Shown: positions 51,296 to 60,727, counted from the first letter of the stretch. The stretch: 64,000 nt of DNA from Ornithinibacillus californiensis (GCF_001038485.1 NZ_LDUE01000069.1:62001-126000); one strand, 5' to 3'. Numbers and translations: made by a program. The notes: generated from the sequence alone by a model not told the origin.

Positions 51296-52483
51296 TTAAT
51301 CCTTAGGTTCTTCCACTTTATTGAATAATACTTCAGGAATCATTTCAAATCCTTCTATTAATGGGTTTTCTTCTACCTCAATCATCATGTAAAGCTTACC
51401 ACCAAAGAATACCTGTTTCACATGTCTAAGTTCTTGTGGGCTGACCGAGATATCCGCTACTTTTGTTTTAATCTTGATTGATTTTGAAGTGAATTTAGGC
51501 ACGACATTGTTTGCTTTAAATTCATATTTTTCATCGTCGATTACCGTTTTGAATGCCTCTTCTACTTTTTCCGTATCCACATCTTTTACACCACTGCTCC
51601 GAAGCACTTTTTCCACGTCTTTGTAATCTAGCCGAGGCACTTCTTCCTCTTCATTCTCTTCAATTACTCGATGAATTTCATCATAAACGTTTGATAGAGT
51701 CGATGTATTAATTTGTTCACCGGTTACCTTTTTGACAATCTCTTCAAATACAACTTTATCATCGGCTGCAGTCATTGTCTCTTCTGCATTTAATACCTGA
51801 TCGATGAAATGATAATCTAGTTCATACTTCTTCCCTGCTGAATACAGGACATGATTCACATCTGCAGCATTTTCGGTGAAACAAGGGAAAAGAAAACCAG
51901 AGATAGGAGCCTTTAAATTAATAATTGGGTCCACCACAATATTATATTTAAACTCTTTTTCTACATAGTCAAAAAGTAATTCTTTCTTCGGATCGAGTGT
52001 TTTGCTCATGCTACATAGGATGAAAGGATTGGAATATACTGTATCTCGGTCACTTTCCTCTGATTCATCGCTTCTCTTCATTGGTTTCATGTACTCACCA
52101 CGAATGAATGTTACGACAATATCCATTTCATACTGCTTATCCTGTAGCATTTTTTCAACAAGGCGTAACATTTGGGCTTTCCATTCTTCTTTATCATCTG
52201 TTAGTAGACCTTGGTGTAAGATTAGTTGGCTACTATCTTCCACATCACGTTGGAATTTCAATTCAAATAATTTCTCATCCAGTTGACCACCTAATACTTT
52301 CTTAAAGTTATCCATAAATAACTCTTTTTGCTCATCTTCTAGTAAATCGAATGGGAAACTTTGATGATGGTAAATATCACTTGACTCTTTCATAACATAC
52401 ACATAATAAATCTCTTGAATCTTAAGTAGATCATTGTTTACTTTGAATTGTTTACGAATATTAGCAATGTCTTTTTTGTTCAA
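51296..52483 (-). CDS. DUF4317 family protein
   Basis: 395 residues, soluble. It begins MNKKDIANIRKQFKVNNDLL and has LLEDEQKELFMDNFKKVLGGQLDEKLFELKF, typical of DUF4317. The central YSNPFILCSM and VDPIINLKAPISGFLFPCFTENAAD are also family features. The function is unknown. It is monocistronic. Confidence 0.87.
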   Translation of the reverse strand: MNKKDIANIRKQFKVNNDLLKIQEIYYVYVMKESSDIYHHQSFPFDLLEDEQKELFMDNFKKVLGGQLDEKLFELKFQRDVEDSSQLILHQGLLTDDKEEWKAQMLRLVEKMLQDKQYEMDIVVTFIRGEYMKPMKRSDESEESDRDTVYSNPFILCSMSKTLDPKKELLFDYVEKEFKYNIVVDPIINLKAPISGFLFPCFTENAADVNHVLYSAGKKYELDYHFIDQVLNAEETMTAADDKVVFEEIVKKVTGEQINTSTLSNVYDEIHRVIEENEEEEVPRLDYKDVEKVLRSSGVKDVDTEKVEEAFKTVIDDEKYEFKANNVVPKFTSKSIKIKTKVADISVSPQELRHVKQVFFGGKLYMMIEVEENPLIEGFEMIPEVLFNKVEEPKD

Positions 52484-52649
52484 TTTAGTACACTCCTACG
52501 TAGGTTATCAGCACATTTTCTTTTTTCATGCATTCTTTCATTTTATCATAGATGACATTGTATCCGCCTGTGCTTTACCAATAAAAAAGAGAGGAAATAA
52601 GGAGCCTGTCTTAAACAAAAGCTGAGCGCTGCAGAGCTTTTGCACTAGT

Positions 52650-52862
52650 TTACTCTTCAATAAAAGATATTTCCTTTAATTGTACTAAGAGCTGTACTAT
52701 CTTTTCTTCGTTATAAAACATGACTTCTTCCTTCCCGGTGTATCGTTTAAGGCGAGTTTTTAGGACTTTTACGAATTCTTCATAATTATGCTGATTGTTC
52801 CAAGGATCTTCTCGGAGCATTTCAATAACTTGTCTTGGAGATGTACCAACCGGTATTTGCAT
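52650..52862 (-). CDS. Small hypothetical protein
   Basis: 70 residues, helical: PRQVIEMLREDPWNNQHNYEEFVKVLKTRLKRY. No known domain. It lies 16 bp after the DinB gene in the same direction. The start region has GGTGGCGTAAG upstream. Confidence 0.65.
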   Translation of the reverse strand: MQIPVGTSPRQVIEMLREDPWNNQHNYEEFVKVLKTRLKRYTGKEEVMFYNEEKIVQLLVQLKEISFIEE

Positions 52863-52878
52863 TTCTTACGCCACCTTT

Positions 52879-53400
52879 TTAACTATTTAAGATACTCAAA
52901 TAAGCTTTCCAAGGACCTACATCCACCTTATATCTGTTAGCCATTACTCGAACGATTTGTGAGATATGAGTCAAATCATGTACGACCCATGTTGATAGTA
53001 ATTGTTTTAGTGTAACTTCTCCAAAATCTGGATGGATTCCAGTTAATTGTAAATCCTCTTCTGCTCTTATACTGTTTTTTAGTATTACTATATTTTCTGT
53101 TCTAATTTCTTTAAATTCTTTAAGGCTTTCCTCTATTGTTCTGCTCTGTTTATGCAAATGGGCAAATCGATCAAATGGTGTAAAAAGCTTAACTTTATCA
53201 GGTTGGAGAATGGCTTCTAACCGAGGTATCCAATCCTCTTTTTCTCCTACAATTAAATGCTCAACCACTTCTAATGGATTCCAAGTCCCCTCTCCTTCAT
53301 TATTCTGCAGCCAGGATGGAGATAATCCAAGCAATAGATATTCCAGCGTTAGTGGTGTTCGTTCTAAAACTTCAATAGACTCGTTTAAATTAAAATTCAT
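52879..53400 (-). CDS. DinB family protein
   Basis: 173 residues: a four-helix bundle of the DinB/YfiT type. The metal-binding histidines are in PLEVVEHLIVGEKEDW and WVVHDLTHISQIVR (HxxxH). These proteins may transfer thiols such as bacillithiol or act on damage; the substrate is unknown. The ATG at 53400 is preferred over the TTG at 53418 that lies in the ribosome binding site. Confidence 0.88.
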   Translation of the reverse strand: MNFNLNESIEVLERTPLTLEYLLLGLSPSWLQNNEGEGTWNPLEVVEHLIVGEKEDWIPRLEAILQPDKVKLFTPFDRFAHLHKQSRTIEESLKEFKEIRTENIVILKNSIRAEEDLQLTGIHPDFGEVTLKQLLSTWVVHDLTHISQIVRVMANRYKVDVGPWKAYLSILNS

Positions 53401-53557
53401 CCTGATATTCCCTCCCAATCATGCTATCTACATAATTAGTATTTTTAGTTATTCTGTAAAGTAGTAATATAATCCTTCATTGTATTTAACGAAGATTGAT
53501 AATATTTTATTTATAATACCAAAATAACATTACAACAAGTATTAAAATGGGAATATC

Positions 53558-53606
53558 AAAAAAGCAACTAAACAAAACTGTTAGTTTTGCATTAGTTGCT
53601 TTTTTT
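53558..53606 (-). terminator. Terminator after the SspO-like gene
   Basis: AAAAAAGCAACTAA pairs with TTAGTTGCTTTTTT, with an inner CAAAACT/AGTTTTG stem, 60 bp after the stop codon. Confidence 0.8.
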
Positions 53607-53665
53607 CTTAACTAAAATTTTATTTAACCAAAGAAACCGAAATACTTAAAAAGCGTTTCAAAATT

Positions 53666-53797
53666 CTAAGTACGCTTTTTCTTTTTTCTAGAAGAATCAA
53701 CCTTTTTTCTTCCTGTTTCTCTTGATGTCGTTCCTTGTCCCTCAACTTCAGGTGAGCTCAGACCGTTTGTTAAAGGATTAGCTTTTCTCTTTGACAC
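53666..53797 (-). CDS. sspO: Small acid-soluble spore protein, SspO-like
   Basis: 43 residues, starting at GTG 53797 with GGAGG eight bases upstream. The protein starts MSKRKANPLTNGL and continues SSPEVEGQG. The pattern KRKAN..NG....GQG resembles SspO (CotK) of Bacillus subtilis, and the C-terminus is strongly basic. It would be packed into the spore core. It is monocistronic with its own terminator. Confidence 0.72.
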   Translation of the reverse strand: MSKRKANPLTNGLSSPEVEGQGTTSRETGRKKVDSSRKKKKRT

Positions 53798-53858
53798 ACG
53801 ATTCACCTCCAATAATAGTATCCCTAAAATCTATTATTGTTATGTTTAGCTTTTGGGT

Positions 53859-54341
53859 TTATGATTGTTGAAACTTCGGATAGACATACATTTCTGTTTG
53901 CCATTCTTCGATGAACTGTTCATATACAAAACCTAATTTTAATAATAAATTTTTTGAAGGTGTGTTCTCTGATTCAGTCATGGCAATTACTCTGCAACTA
54001 GAAAAACATTCATTTAGTTTTGGTAATAAGGACTCTAACACTTCGGTAATATATCCTTTTCGAGCATAAGTAGGATTAATCGTATAACCTATATAAATTT
54101 CATCTTCTTGTTTTTTAATAAATAAATCTCCTAAAAGGTTATCATTAGTATAATCAGCTATTGCAAGTTGAATCCCATTATACAAATCTATTGGTACTAA
54201 TAATGCTTCTCTATATTCCTCTTTTGTTAGGTTCTTAAAGCTCTGGTACTTCATCCATTCCTCATTATTTCGATACGTCATGATATGATCTATATCTTTT
54301 TCCTCAAAACTTCTTATTGTACATCTTTTAGTTGTAAACAC
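53859..54341 (-). CDS. GNAT family acetyltransferase
   Basis: 160 residues, RimJ/RimL-like: RCTIRSFEEKDIDHIMTYRNNEEWMKYQ at the start, the acetyl-CoA loop PTYARKGYITEVLESLLPKL, and NTPSKNLLLKLGFVYEQF near the end. The GTG at 54341 is supported by AGGTGG just upstream. The substrate is unknown. Confidence 0.87.
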   Translation of the reverse strand: MFTTKRCTIRSFEEKDIDHIMTYRNNEEWMKYQSFKNLTKEEYREALLVPIDLYNGIQLAIADYTNDNLLGDLFIKKQEDEIYIGYTINPTYARKGYITEVLESLLPKLNECFSSCRVIAMTESENTPSKNLLLKLGFVYEQFIEEWQTEMYVYPKFQQS

Positions 54342-54377
54342 TGTACCACCTAGATTCAATTAGTAAGTTATATATAA

Positions 54378-54406
54378 AACGGGCACCCACCTGATTTAAG
54401 TGAGCC
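54378..54406 (-). terminator. Terminator of the DsbA-family gene
   Basis: On the minus strand GGGCTCAC pairs with GTGGGTGCCC (bulged), followed by GTTTTATAT. Confidence 0.55.
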
Positions 54407-54433
54407 CCCTATTGAAATCTTATAAAACGCAGC

Positions 54434-55069
54434 TTATTCCTCTTCCCAAACTTGATTCAATACATATTCAAACTGTTCTACTGGTTGAGCACCAGATACT
54501 GCATACTTGTTATTTATAACAAAGAAAGGTACACCTTGTACACCAACCGTACGTGCCTCAGATATCTCCTGATTTACCTTGTCAGCATTCTCTTCACTAC
54601 CAAGGATGTTGCGTACTTTAGCACCATCAAGACCTACTTCTTCTGCCAAACGAACAATGGTATCCACATCGCTAATAACTTCCCCTTCTGAGAAGTGAGC
54701 AGCATAGAAACGTTTGAAAAACTCATTTCCCAATCCTTGTTCTTTCGCGTATTGGAATACACGATGAGCATCGGTGGTACTTGCAAGCTTAGCTATATCA
54801 TAATTAATGTCAACGCCTGATGCTTCTGCCATATCAGTAACGTTCTTCAACATTGCCTGCGCCTGTTGGATTGGCATCCCCTTCAAGTTGGCAAAGTTTT
54901 GCGCATAATCCTGACCAGGGAAGTTTTGTGCATCTGGCATAAGAAGAAAGCTTTTATATTCAATTTCCACTTCATCAGCATGTTCAAAACTCTTTAGTGC
55001 CTTATCTAAATGAGATTGTCCGATGAAGCAAAAAGGACATACAAAGTCAGACCAAATTGTAATTTTCAT
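54434..55069 (-). CDS. DsbA-family oxidoreductase (FrnE-like)
   Basis: 211 residues: a thioredoxin fold with a helical insertion. The active site is C11-P-F-C14 in WSDFVCPFCFIGQ, with cis-Pro in GVQGVPFFVINNKYAVSGAQP. It matches the FrnE/2-hydroxychromene-2-carboxylate isomerase group and has no signal peptide, so it works in the cytoplasm. It overlaps the preceding small gene by four bases. Confidence 0.92.
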   Translation of the reverse strand: MKITIWSDFVCPFCFIGQSHLDKALKSFEHADEVEIEYKSFLLMPDAQNFPGQDYAQNFANLKGMPIQQAQAMLKNVTDMAEASGVDINYDIAKLASTTDAHRVFQYAKEQGLGNEFFKRFYAAHFSEGEVISDVDTIVRLAEEVGLDGAKVRNILGSEENADKVNQEISEARTVGVQGVPFFVINNKYAVSGAQPVEQFEYVLNQVWEEE

Positions 55070-55248
55070 AGTTTACCTTCTTTCTCTTGTTTAACTGGAC
55101 CGCAAATACCAGTATTGACATCGCAAACAAATGCTGTGGAATCATTTTTATCAAGGCTTTTTAGTTCCTTTAAATCCATTAATTTAAATTTAGAATCGCT
55201 TTTATTCGGTGATGTATCAGAATTAGTTTTCTTGTCTTTCAACATCAT
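55066..55248 (-). CDS. Small Cys-containing protein coupled to the DsbA-family gene
   Basis: 60 residues: a Lys/Ser/Asp-rich N-terminus and the motif FVCDVNTGICGPVKQEK near the C-terminus, with two cysteines six residues apart. GGAGG lies five bases before the first ATG. It overlaps the DsbA-family gene by ATGA, so the two are translated together. It may be a substrate or partner of the DsbA-like protein (inference). Confidence 0.78.
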   Translation of the reverse strand: MMLKDKKTNSDTSPNKSDSKFKLMDLKELKSLDKNDSTAFVCDVNTGICGPVKQEKEGKL

Positions 55249-55332
55249 GTTAACCTCCTTATTGATTCCCCCTGATTATATAGGAAAGCTTCTATGTTTT
55301 CTAATGATTGGATTTTGGGGAAATACAAATAA

Positions 55333-55551
55333 CTACTCTAATATATCTCCTAGCGGTCCAAAGATTTGGTCCAGTACTGTCCTTGGTCCAGCTAATGTCT
55401 CAAGATTTAAGAAGGAAAATATAACCGATATTAGGAGTAGGCTAGAAAATAGAACCTTTCCTTTTCTCGAGAGTTTTTTTAATTGTTTCCATTCCACAAT
55501 CACAATAAGCCAGACAATAACTTGAATTGTTAGTACGATACCCCAATTCAT
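55333..55551 (-). CDS. Two-helix membrane protein, GerD-subunit-like member of the gerA operon
   Basis: 72 residues with two membrane helices (about 3-20 and 33-50) and the tail AGPRTVLDQIFGPLGDILE. Its ATG overlaps the stop of the gerAC-type gene, so it is the fourth gene of the germinant receptor operon. Small two-helix D subunits of this kind are known in some Bacillus ger operons and tune receptor activity. No clear terminator follows. Confidence 0.8.
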   Translation of the reverse strand: MNWGIVLTIQVIVWLIVIVEWKQLKKLSRKGKVLFSSLLLISVIFSFLNLETLAGPRTVLDQIFGPLGDILE

Positions 55552-56726
55552 TGTTCTTCCACCCAATCTCTTGGTATTGCTGCTGGAGGACCGATATCCC
55601 CTGTTTTATTAATCTTTGCGTTTACATGTATGGTGACATTAACTTCCGGATATTTTTCGACCCAGTTATTTTTTACCTTTTTCCATTCATCCGGATACTT
55701 TCGATGAAATCGTTTTCCGAAATCTAGAATATCTGTATGAAACTCTTGTTGTAGTTTCTCCATCGTTTGCGTTAAATTTTCTTTCAATACTTTTTCTATC
55801 TCTTTCTCAAATTGTTTAACAGTATTTTCATTATGTAAGTTAAGTAATGTTTCATTCTGTATTACATTTGCCTCAACTTCTAAGGAGAAAGTCATGTTCC
55901 AAGTATTCTTCGAGATGTGAGGATTGAATTTTACATTTCCAGATATCGGCATCATGACTACTTCTTCCTCATTTCCTTTTGGCATTACAGAAATCGTTCC
56001 GTTTTTTAATGTTCTAATTAACCACAGCAACCAACTAGTTTCCTCCATATTTAAAGCCCCAACCATTTTATCTCTTTGAAAAACAGCAGTCCCATCAATG
56101 ACTGGGATTGATTGATTTCCTTGTCTTGACTCCTCAGGTGAAACTAGCACCTTAATTATGGGGAGTGCAATGCTTTGACTATCACCTGCAAGTTTTACAT
56201 CAACATCCTTCAAGGTGGTATCAATACCAATCTCTTGCTGCGATAGCTTTCGTAGTGCCTCGCCTGAATATCGCTCTAATGGAGGTATGAGCTCCAGCAT
56301 TCGTTTCGCTTCCTCCTGACTAACATATAAGTTTGAAATACCTCGAGGAGATGGATGACGAACTAAGAAATCTATCTCTTTCTGTATTCCCATTTCTGCT
56401 AGCTCTTTTCCAAATATAAAGATTCTACATTGACCCCAGAACAGTTTTCTTGGAATATTGGTTTGTAAGTCGGCCACAGCTTGAGCAAGACTTTTACCAA
56501 CCCCTTCACGGACAAACGTTGAACCAGTACTAGGATCTTCCCCCGTTTCTCCACTAGTAATAGCTCGCGGGATGAATATTTGAACACTAATTCTAATTTG
56601 TTCATCTTCTACAACATCTATTGCCGCAGCTGTAATAATTGCAAGGTCTTGTAATTCATACCGGTCCCAACAACCTGACAATAGAACGATTGACAACAGT
56701 AGCATTACTAGGATCATCTTTCTCAA
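55548..56726 (-). CDS. gerAC: Ger(x)C family spore germination lipoprotein
   Basis: 392 residues: signal peptide with lipobox LSGC (Cys19), start CWDRYELQDLAIITAAAIDVVEDEQIRISVQIFIPRA typical of GerAC, and a C-terminal GerAC domain ending in VTIHVNAKINKTGDIG. It is anchored to the outer face of the inner spore membrane and forms the germinant receptor with GerAA and GerAB. It overlaps gerAB by four bases. The symbol is by family, as the germinant is not known. Confidence 0.93.
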   Translation of the reverse strand: MRKMILVMLLLSIVLLSGCWDRYELQDLAIITAAAIDVVEDEQIRISVQIFIPRAITSGETGEDPSTGSTFVREGVGKSLAQAVADLQTNIPRKLFWGQCRIFIFGKELAEMGIQKEIDFLVRHPSPRGISNLYVSQEEAKRMLELIPPLERYSGEALRKLSQQEIGIDTTLKDVDVKLAGDSQSIALPIIKVLVSPEESRQGNQSIPVIDGTAVFQRDKMVGALNMEETSWLLWLIRTLKNGTISVMPKGNEEEVVMMPISGNVKFNPHISKNTWNMTFSLEVEANVIQNETLLNLHNENTVKQFEKEIEKVLKENLTQTMEKLQQEFHTDILDFGKRFHRKYPDEWKKVKNNWVEKYPEVNVTIHVNAKINKTGDIGPPAAIPRDWVEEQ

Positions 56727-57817
56727 TTGTTATCACTCCGTTTCTTTTTCAGGAGTGCAATCAATAACAGGAAAAGGGGAATGACCGTCTGCACAGATAT
56801 GAGGTAGAATGGCTGAATTTGTCCCATATAGTTCACAAGCTCAACAACATTCGAAATATCCCAATAACTAAAAAAGAAAATAAATAGACTTAAGGGAAGT
56901 ACCATCACTCGATAATCATTTATACGAAATAATTCGGCAAGCGCGAGACTTGCTGCATATAGAAACATAGCAATTTTCACGAAATTCCCTAGTACCCAAG
57001 AGGCTGTAATTAATATCTCAAAGTTTTCGAAGAACTCTGCTAATGATATAGATTTTACGATTGCATATACCGGATAATAGAGATCTCCTGCTACGACCCC
57101 AATAGTCGTTAGAACAAAAAAATTGACATAGCAAAGAATAAACATTACTACCAAAATGGCACGAAAGCCAGATTTAAGCCCCTTTTTCGTGTTATTTAGA
57201 AAAGGAAATATAAATGCTAGAATAAAAAATTCACTAAACCATGATTGATGAATGAATGCTCCCTTTAAAACTGGGATAAAACCATTTTCAAAGGTTGGTA
57301 AGACATTACCTAATTCTACCTCTGGTATTAATAATAGAAGTACAATAGAAGTACTTAAAAATAGGAACGTACAAATAACAGCTGTTCTTGCAATCACCTC
57401 TAATCCACCTCTTACTGCTAAAGCAGCTACAAGCAATAGGGACAAGGAAATTACAATACTAGGGGTCTGAAGCAAGACATTCGATTTAATAAAACCGGTG
57501 TATTCCCGAATAATAATTCCAGTATTATGGCTAAAAAATAGAATAAGCAACAGCCCAAATAAACTCCCAGCAACTTTCCCAATTAATTTTTGACTATATC
57601 CAATAGGGGTTTGTCCAGGGTACAATTCATGTAATTTCCATACGATATACACGGTTAAAAAGCCAGCACTTGACCCTAATATCGGCGTCATCCACATATC
57701 GTGGCCAGCCAAACGGGCATCAATCGATGAGATGGACAATATTGCGGTCGAAATAATCGTTGGAATGATTAATAACTCCATTTGACCTGTCGATATTCTT
57801 CCTTTCTCTATCATCAT
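56723..57817 (-). CDS. gerAB: GerAB-type spore permease subunit
   Basis: 364 residues and ten helices of the APC fold. The start KGRISTGQMELLIIPTIISTAILSI and GSSAGFLTVYIVWKLHELYPGQTPIGYSQKLIGK are typical. This subunit carries the germinant-binding pocket in known receptors. It lies 52 bp after gerAA. Confidence 0.93.
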   Translation of the reverse strand: MMIEKGRISTGQMELLIIPTIISTAILSISSIDARLAGHDMWMTPILGSSAGFLTVYIVWKLHELYPGQTPIGYSQKLIGKVAGSLFGLLLILFFSHNTGIIIREYTGFIKSNVLLQTPSIVISLSLLLVAALAVRGGLEVIARTAVICTFLFLSTSIVLLLLIPEVELGNVLPTFENGFIPVLKGAFIHQSWFSEFFILAFIFPFLNNTKKGLKSGFRAILVVMFILCYVNFFVLTTIGVVAGDLYYPVYAIVKSISLAEFFENFEILITASWVLGNFVKIAMFLYAASLALAELFRINDYRVMVLPLSLFIFFFSYWDISNVVELVNYMGQIQPFYLISVQTVIPLFLLLIALLKKKRSDNN

Positions 57818-57869
57818 TCTTCACCACCTGTACAACTACACTATAGTATCCCGCATTATAGATTAAGTT

Positions 57870-59432
57870 CTATCCTTCCTCTTTATCAGGCGAGGGCTTT
57901 AAATTATCACTTTGTCTAACTGCATTAAATTCTCCAGTAAGATGGGGGCGAAAGTCCAACTTCCAAAGTGGAGAACGGAAGATTGTATCTTTCAAACCAT
58001 TTTTTTGTAATGTCGAAACCGGACTTAAATACGGAACACCAAATGACCTTAAGCTAGATAAGTGAATAACGAGTATAATTAAAGCCAGAATGACACCAAT
58101 AATACCTAGAAACCCTGCAAAAAATATGATTGGAAATCTTAACAATCGAATGGATAAACCAATAGAATATCGCGGTACTAAAAATGAAGAAATACCCGTA
58201 ATACTGACAACAATAACCATTGGAGCTGAAACAATACCAGCTTGAACGGCTGCTTGTCCAATAACAAGAGCACCGACAATGCTCACTGCTGAACCAATTT
58301 GTTTCGGTAGCCGTATACCTGCTTCACGCAACGCTTCAAAAGTAAGTTCCATAATTAATACTTCTATGATGGCTGGAAAAGGTATTCCTTCTCTTGCAGA
58401 AGCAACACTAAGTAATAGTGCCATTGGAAGCATTTCCTGATGAAAGGTTGTAATTGCTACATAGATAGAAGGAAGAAATAGCGCGATACCTAAAAATATA
58501 AATCTGAAGAAGCGAATAAACGTCCCAATCCAGAATCGTTCATAGTAATCTTCTTGTGATTGAAATAAGCTAAAAAAACTAACTGGAGCAATTAATGTAT
58601 AAGGAGTCCCATCAATAATGATTAATGCTCTTCCCTCTAAAAGATTAGCACTGGCCACATCAGGACGTTCAGTATATAGCACCTGTGGAAAAGGTGAAAA
58701 TGGATTATCCTCAATGAATTGTTCAATATAGCCACTTTCTAAAACACCATCAATATTAATACGATTTAGCCGATTCTCTATCTCTTTAATTAAAGTTTGA
58801 TCCACAAGACCTTCCATGTAGGAAACGATCACTTTCGTTTTGGTATATTTCCCTACATGGAAGGTTTTCATTTTCAGTTGTGGATCCTTAATTATTCGAC
58901 GAATTAAGGAAGTATTCACACTGATAGATTCCGTAAATCCTTCCCTTGGTCCGCGTATTCCGGTCTCTGCTGCAGGTTCTTCGATAGAACGCTTTTCATA
59001 TTTTACAATCCCTAAAGCATAAGCCTCTTTCGCACCGTCGAGAAGGAGAATAGGGTTTCCGTTTGCAACAGCGTCAATGCATTCTGTGTATGTAGATATT
59101 TTCTTTATATTTGAAATAGGAATCGAATCTATCAAGGATTGAATAATATCAGTTTGCGAGATATCTTGTTTATTCATTAACGTCTCAAGCACAAGTTCGT
59201 CTAATTTTTCAATATCACTCAATCCATCTAAGTAAATGACAACTGCTTTTAGATTCCCAATCGTGAAAGGGCGAAATACAATATCAGAACTATCTTTATA
59301 TAAGTCTGTAAAAAACTTCACATTAGCGTCTAGACGTTCAGTTAATAAATCCTGTGACTTCGTAGAAATTGGAACACGGTTTGTGTCTTCTTTTCCTTTT
59401 TTCTTTTGTGGGTGCCTTCTGATACGCATCAC
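57870..59432 (-). CDS. gerAA: GerAA-type germinant receptor subunit
   Basis: 520 residues. A cytoplasmic N-terminal part (1-270; FKTDLYKDSS-like FFTDLYKDSSDIVFRPF) precedes a membrane part with about five helices. The signature is ALLSVASAREGIPFPAIIEVLIMELTFEALREAGIRLP. It starts with GTG-ATG after GGGGAGG. First gene of the gerA-type operon. A MITE-like repeat lies just upstream. Confidence 0.94.
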   Translation of the reverse strand: MMRIRRHPQKKKGKEDTNRVPISTKSQDLLTERLDANVKFFTDLYKDSSDIVFRPFTIGNLKAVVIYLDGLSDIEKLDELVLETLMNKQDISQTDIIQSLIDSIPISNIKKISTYTECIDAVANGNPILLLDGAKEAYALGIVKYEKRSIEEPAAETGIRGPREGFTESISVNTSLIRRIIKDPQLKMKTFHVGKYTKTKVIVSYMEGLVDQTLIKEIENRLNRINIDGVLESGYIEQFIEDNPFSPFPQVLYTERPDVASANLLEGRALIIIDGTPYTLIAPVSFFSLFQSQEDYYERFWIGTFIRFFRFIFLGIALFLPSIYVAITTFHQEMLPMALLLSVASAREGIPFPAIIEVLIMELTFEALREAGIRLPKQIGSAVSIVGALVIGQAAVQAGIVSAPMVIVVSITGISSFLVPRYSIGLSIRLLRFPIIFFAGFLGIIGVILALIILVIHLSSLRSFGVPYLSPVSTLQKNGLKDTIFRSPLWKLDFRPHLTGEFNAVRQSDNLKPSPDKEEG

Positions 59433-59556
59433 TTATCCATCCTCCCCTAACACAGGATAAATTTAACTTCCCCTTATTGGTATAAAATATGTAATCTGGG
59501 ATATTTTCCTATTATCTTCTCCGTGTTGATGAATAATCTGATATAAATAAAAAGAA

Positions 59557-59853
59557 GGGGTTGAGACAAAAGTATTTCTATCAAAGGTTAAATCGAACAT
59601 TGTTATTAGTGCACATAACACGCCCCGGAAATATACTTCGCTTTCCGTGGGCGGCTGGTGAGCCTCCTCAGAGCTAAGCTCTTGCGGGGTCTCACCGATG
59701 CCTATCCTCCCACAGGACAAGGAACGCTTCGGCAGCGACTCATCGCACACAGAAAAAGCGATCTTCTTTTTCAAGGAGTCTCCGTATATTTCCGGGGCTA
59801 ATGTAGTGTTTATTCGTCTTTTACTGCCATTGATTGAGTTATGTCCCAACCTC
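59557..59853. repeat. Bacillaceae interspersed repeat, copy 2 (MITE-like)
   Basis: About 297 bp with short terminal inverted repeats (GGGGTTGAGACA at the left, TGTCCCAACC at the right). It shares all major blocks with 24284-24518 in the same orientation. The central part holds copy-specific hairpins (CTCTTGCGGGG; ACGCTTCGGCAGCGA). It lies upstream of the gerA operon. The same kind of sequence is common in Bacillaceae chromosomes as far as I recall. Confidence 0.87.
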
Positions 59854-59902
59854 TTAGACAGACATATGATGCAAACAAGTTTGGGGAGTGACAGTGAACA
59901 AG

Positions 59903-60562
59903 CTAAAGCTCTCTAACTTTATCTCCTGATTTTATGATGATGTATACTCCACTCGAGTTTCCACCTTCTATATGATTTTCCATTGTTGATACATCGATAT
60001 TCTTTTCTATTCGTACCGTTCTTCTTTCTTTTTTATGTAACCTTACAACATTAGGAGTCCCCTCATTCATAAGTGTTTCTGCTTGTTTAACACCATCAAA
60101 AAAGTATCGTTCATGGAACTCAATCGTGAATTCAACCTCATCTCTACTATGATTGACAAAGTGAAGTTCACACTCACCACGTAAAGTATCCTCATCGATC
60201 ATATTAAACTGGCAATTACTCCTATCTTTTTCGTAATGAACAGCATAAACACCTGTAGCAAGCGTTTTTTGAAACGTACCTACAATCATTGATGGAGCTG
60301 CAGTAAATAAAATAAAAGCTAATACTAACATACGTCCATTGTATTTCTCTAAAGAATTATTAAGTAAAAACAAACTAGCAAAGAATAAAATAATAGATGA
60401 AATCCCTAAATAGTGAAATCCCATGGATGATTGTATTGGTATATTTAACTTTGATGCAACACTCTCACCAAATGAAACATCGTGTGGATAGGGAAGATTT
60501 ACTACAATTATCAGGGTTAAAAGAGTTATAGCAGTATAGAACATTTTTTTATTTCTAAACAC
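59903..60562 (-). CDS. Membrane protein of unknown function
   Basis: 219 residues. Helices at about 8-24, 50-70 and 80-98 are followed by an external domain (DRSNCQFNMIDEDTLRGECELHFVNHSRDEVEFTIEF) of a beta-sandwich look with two cysteines. The GTG at 60562 is preferred because GGATGTGA lies five bases upstream; an ATG at 60577 is also possible. Monocistronic. Function unknown. Confidence 0.75.
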   Translation of the reverse strand: MFRNKKMFYTAITLLTLIIVVNLPYPHDVSFGESVASKLNIPIQSSMGFHYLGISSIILFFASLFLLNNSLEKYNGRMLVLAFILFTAAPSMIVGTFQKTLATGVYAVHYEKDRSNCQFNMIDEDTLRGECELHFVNHSRDEVEFTIEFHERYFFDGVKQAETLMNEGTPNVVRLHKKERRTVRIEKNIDVSTMENHIEGGNSSGVYIIIKSGDKVREL

Positions 60563-60681
60563 AATAATCACATCCATTTTTATAGAGACTCACTTCTTCA
60601 TCCATATGATACACTTCGTTAAATAATCCCAAAACCCTTCTTTTCAGCTAGAGAAAATAATTTCAGATCTGTATTCATAAG

Positions 60682-60727
60682 AAAACGTCTTCTTCTTACA
60701 ACACTAATTGTAAGAAGAAGACGTTTT
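60682..60727 (-). terminator. Terminator of the EamA gene
   Basis: A perfect 20-bp stem, AAAACGTCTTCTTCTTACAA and its complement. Confidence 0.85.

Noticed and set aside
56723-57817. General amino acid permease
   Set aside because: Same fold, but it is locked between GerAA and GerAC genes with overlap, so it is the B subunit of a germinant receptor.
59463-59849. Minus-strand frame across repeat copy 2
   Set aside because: Same reason: the start matches repeat sequence (MGHNSINGSKRR) and the rest runs into intergenic DNA.
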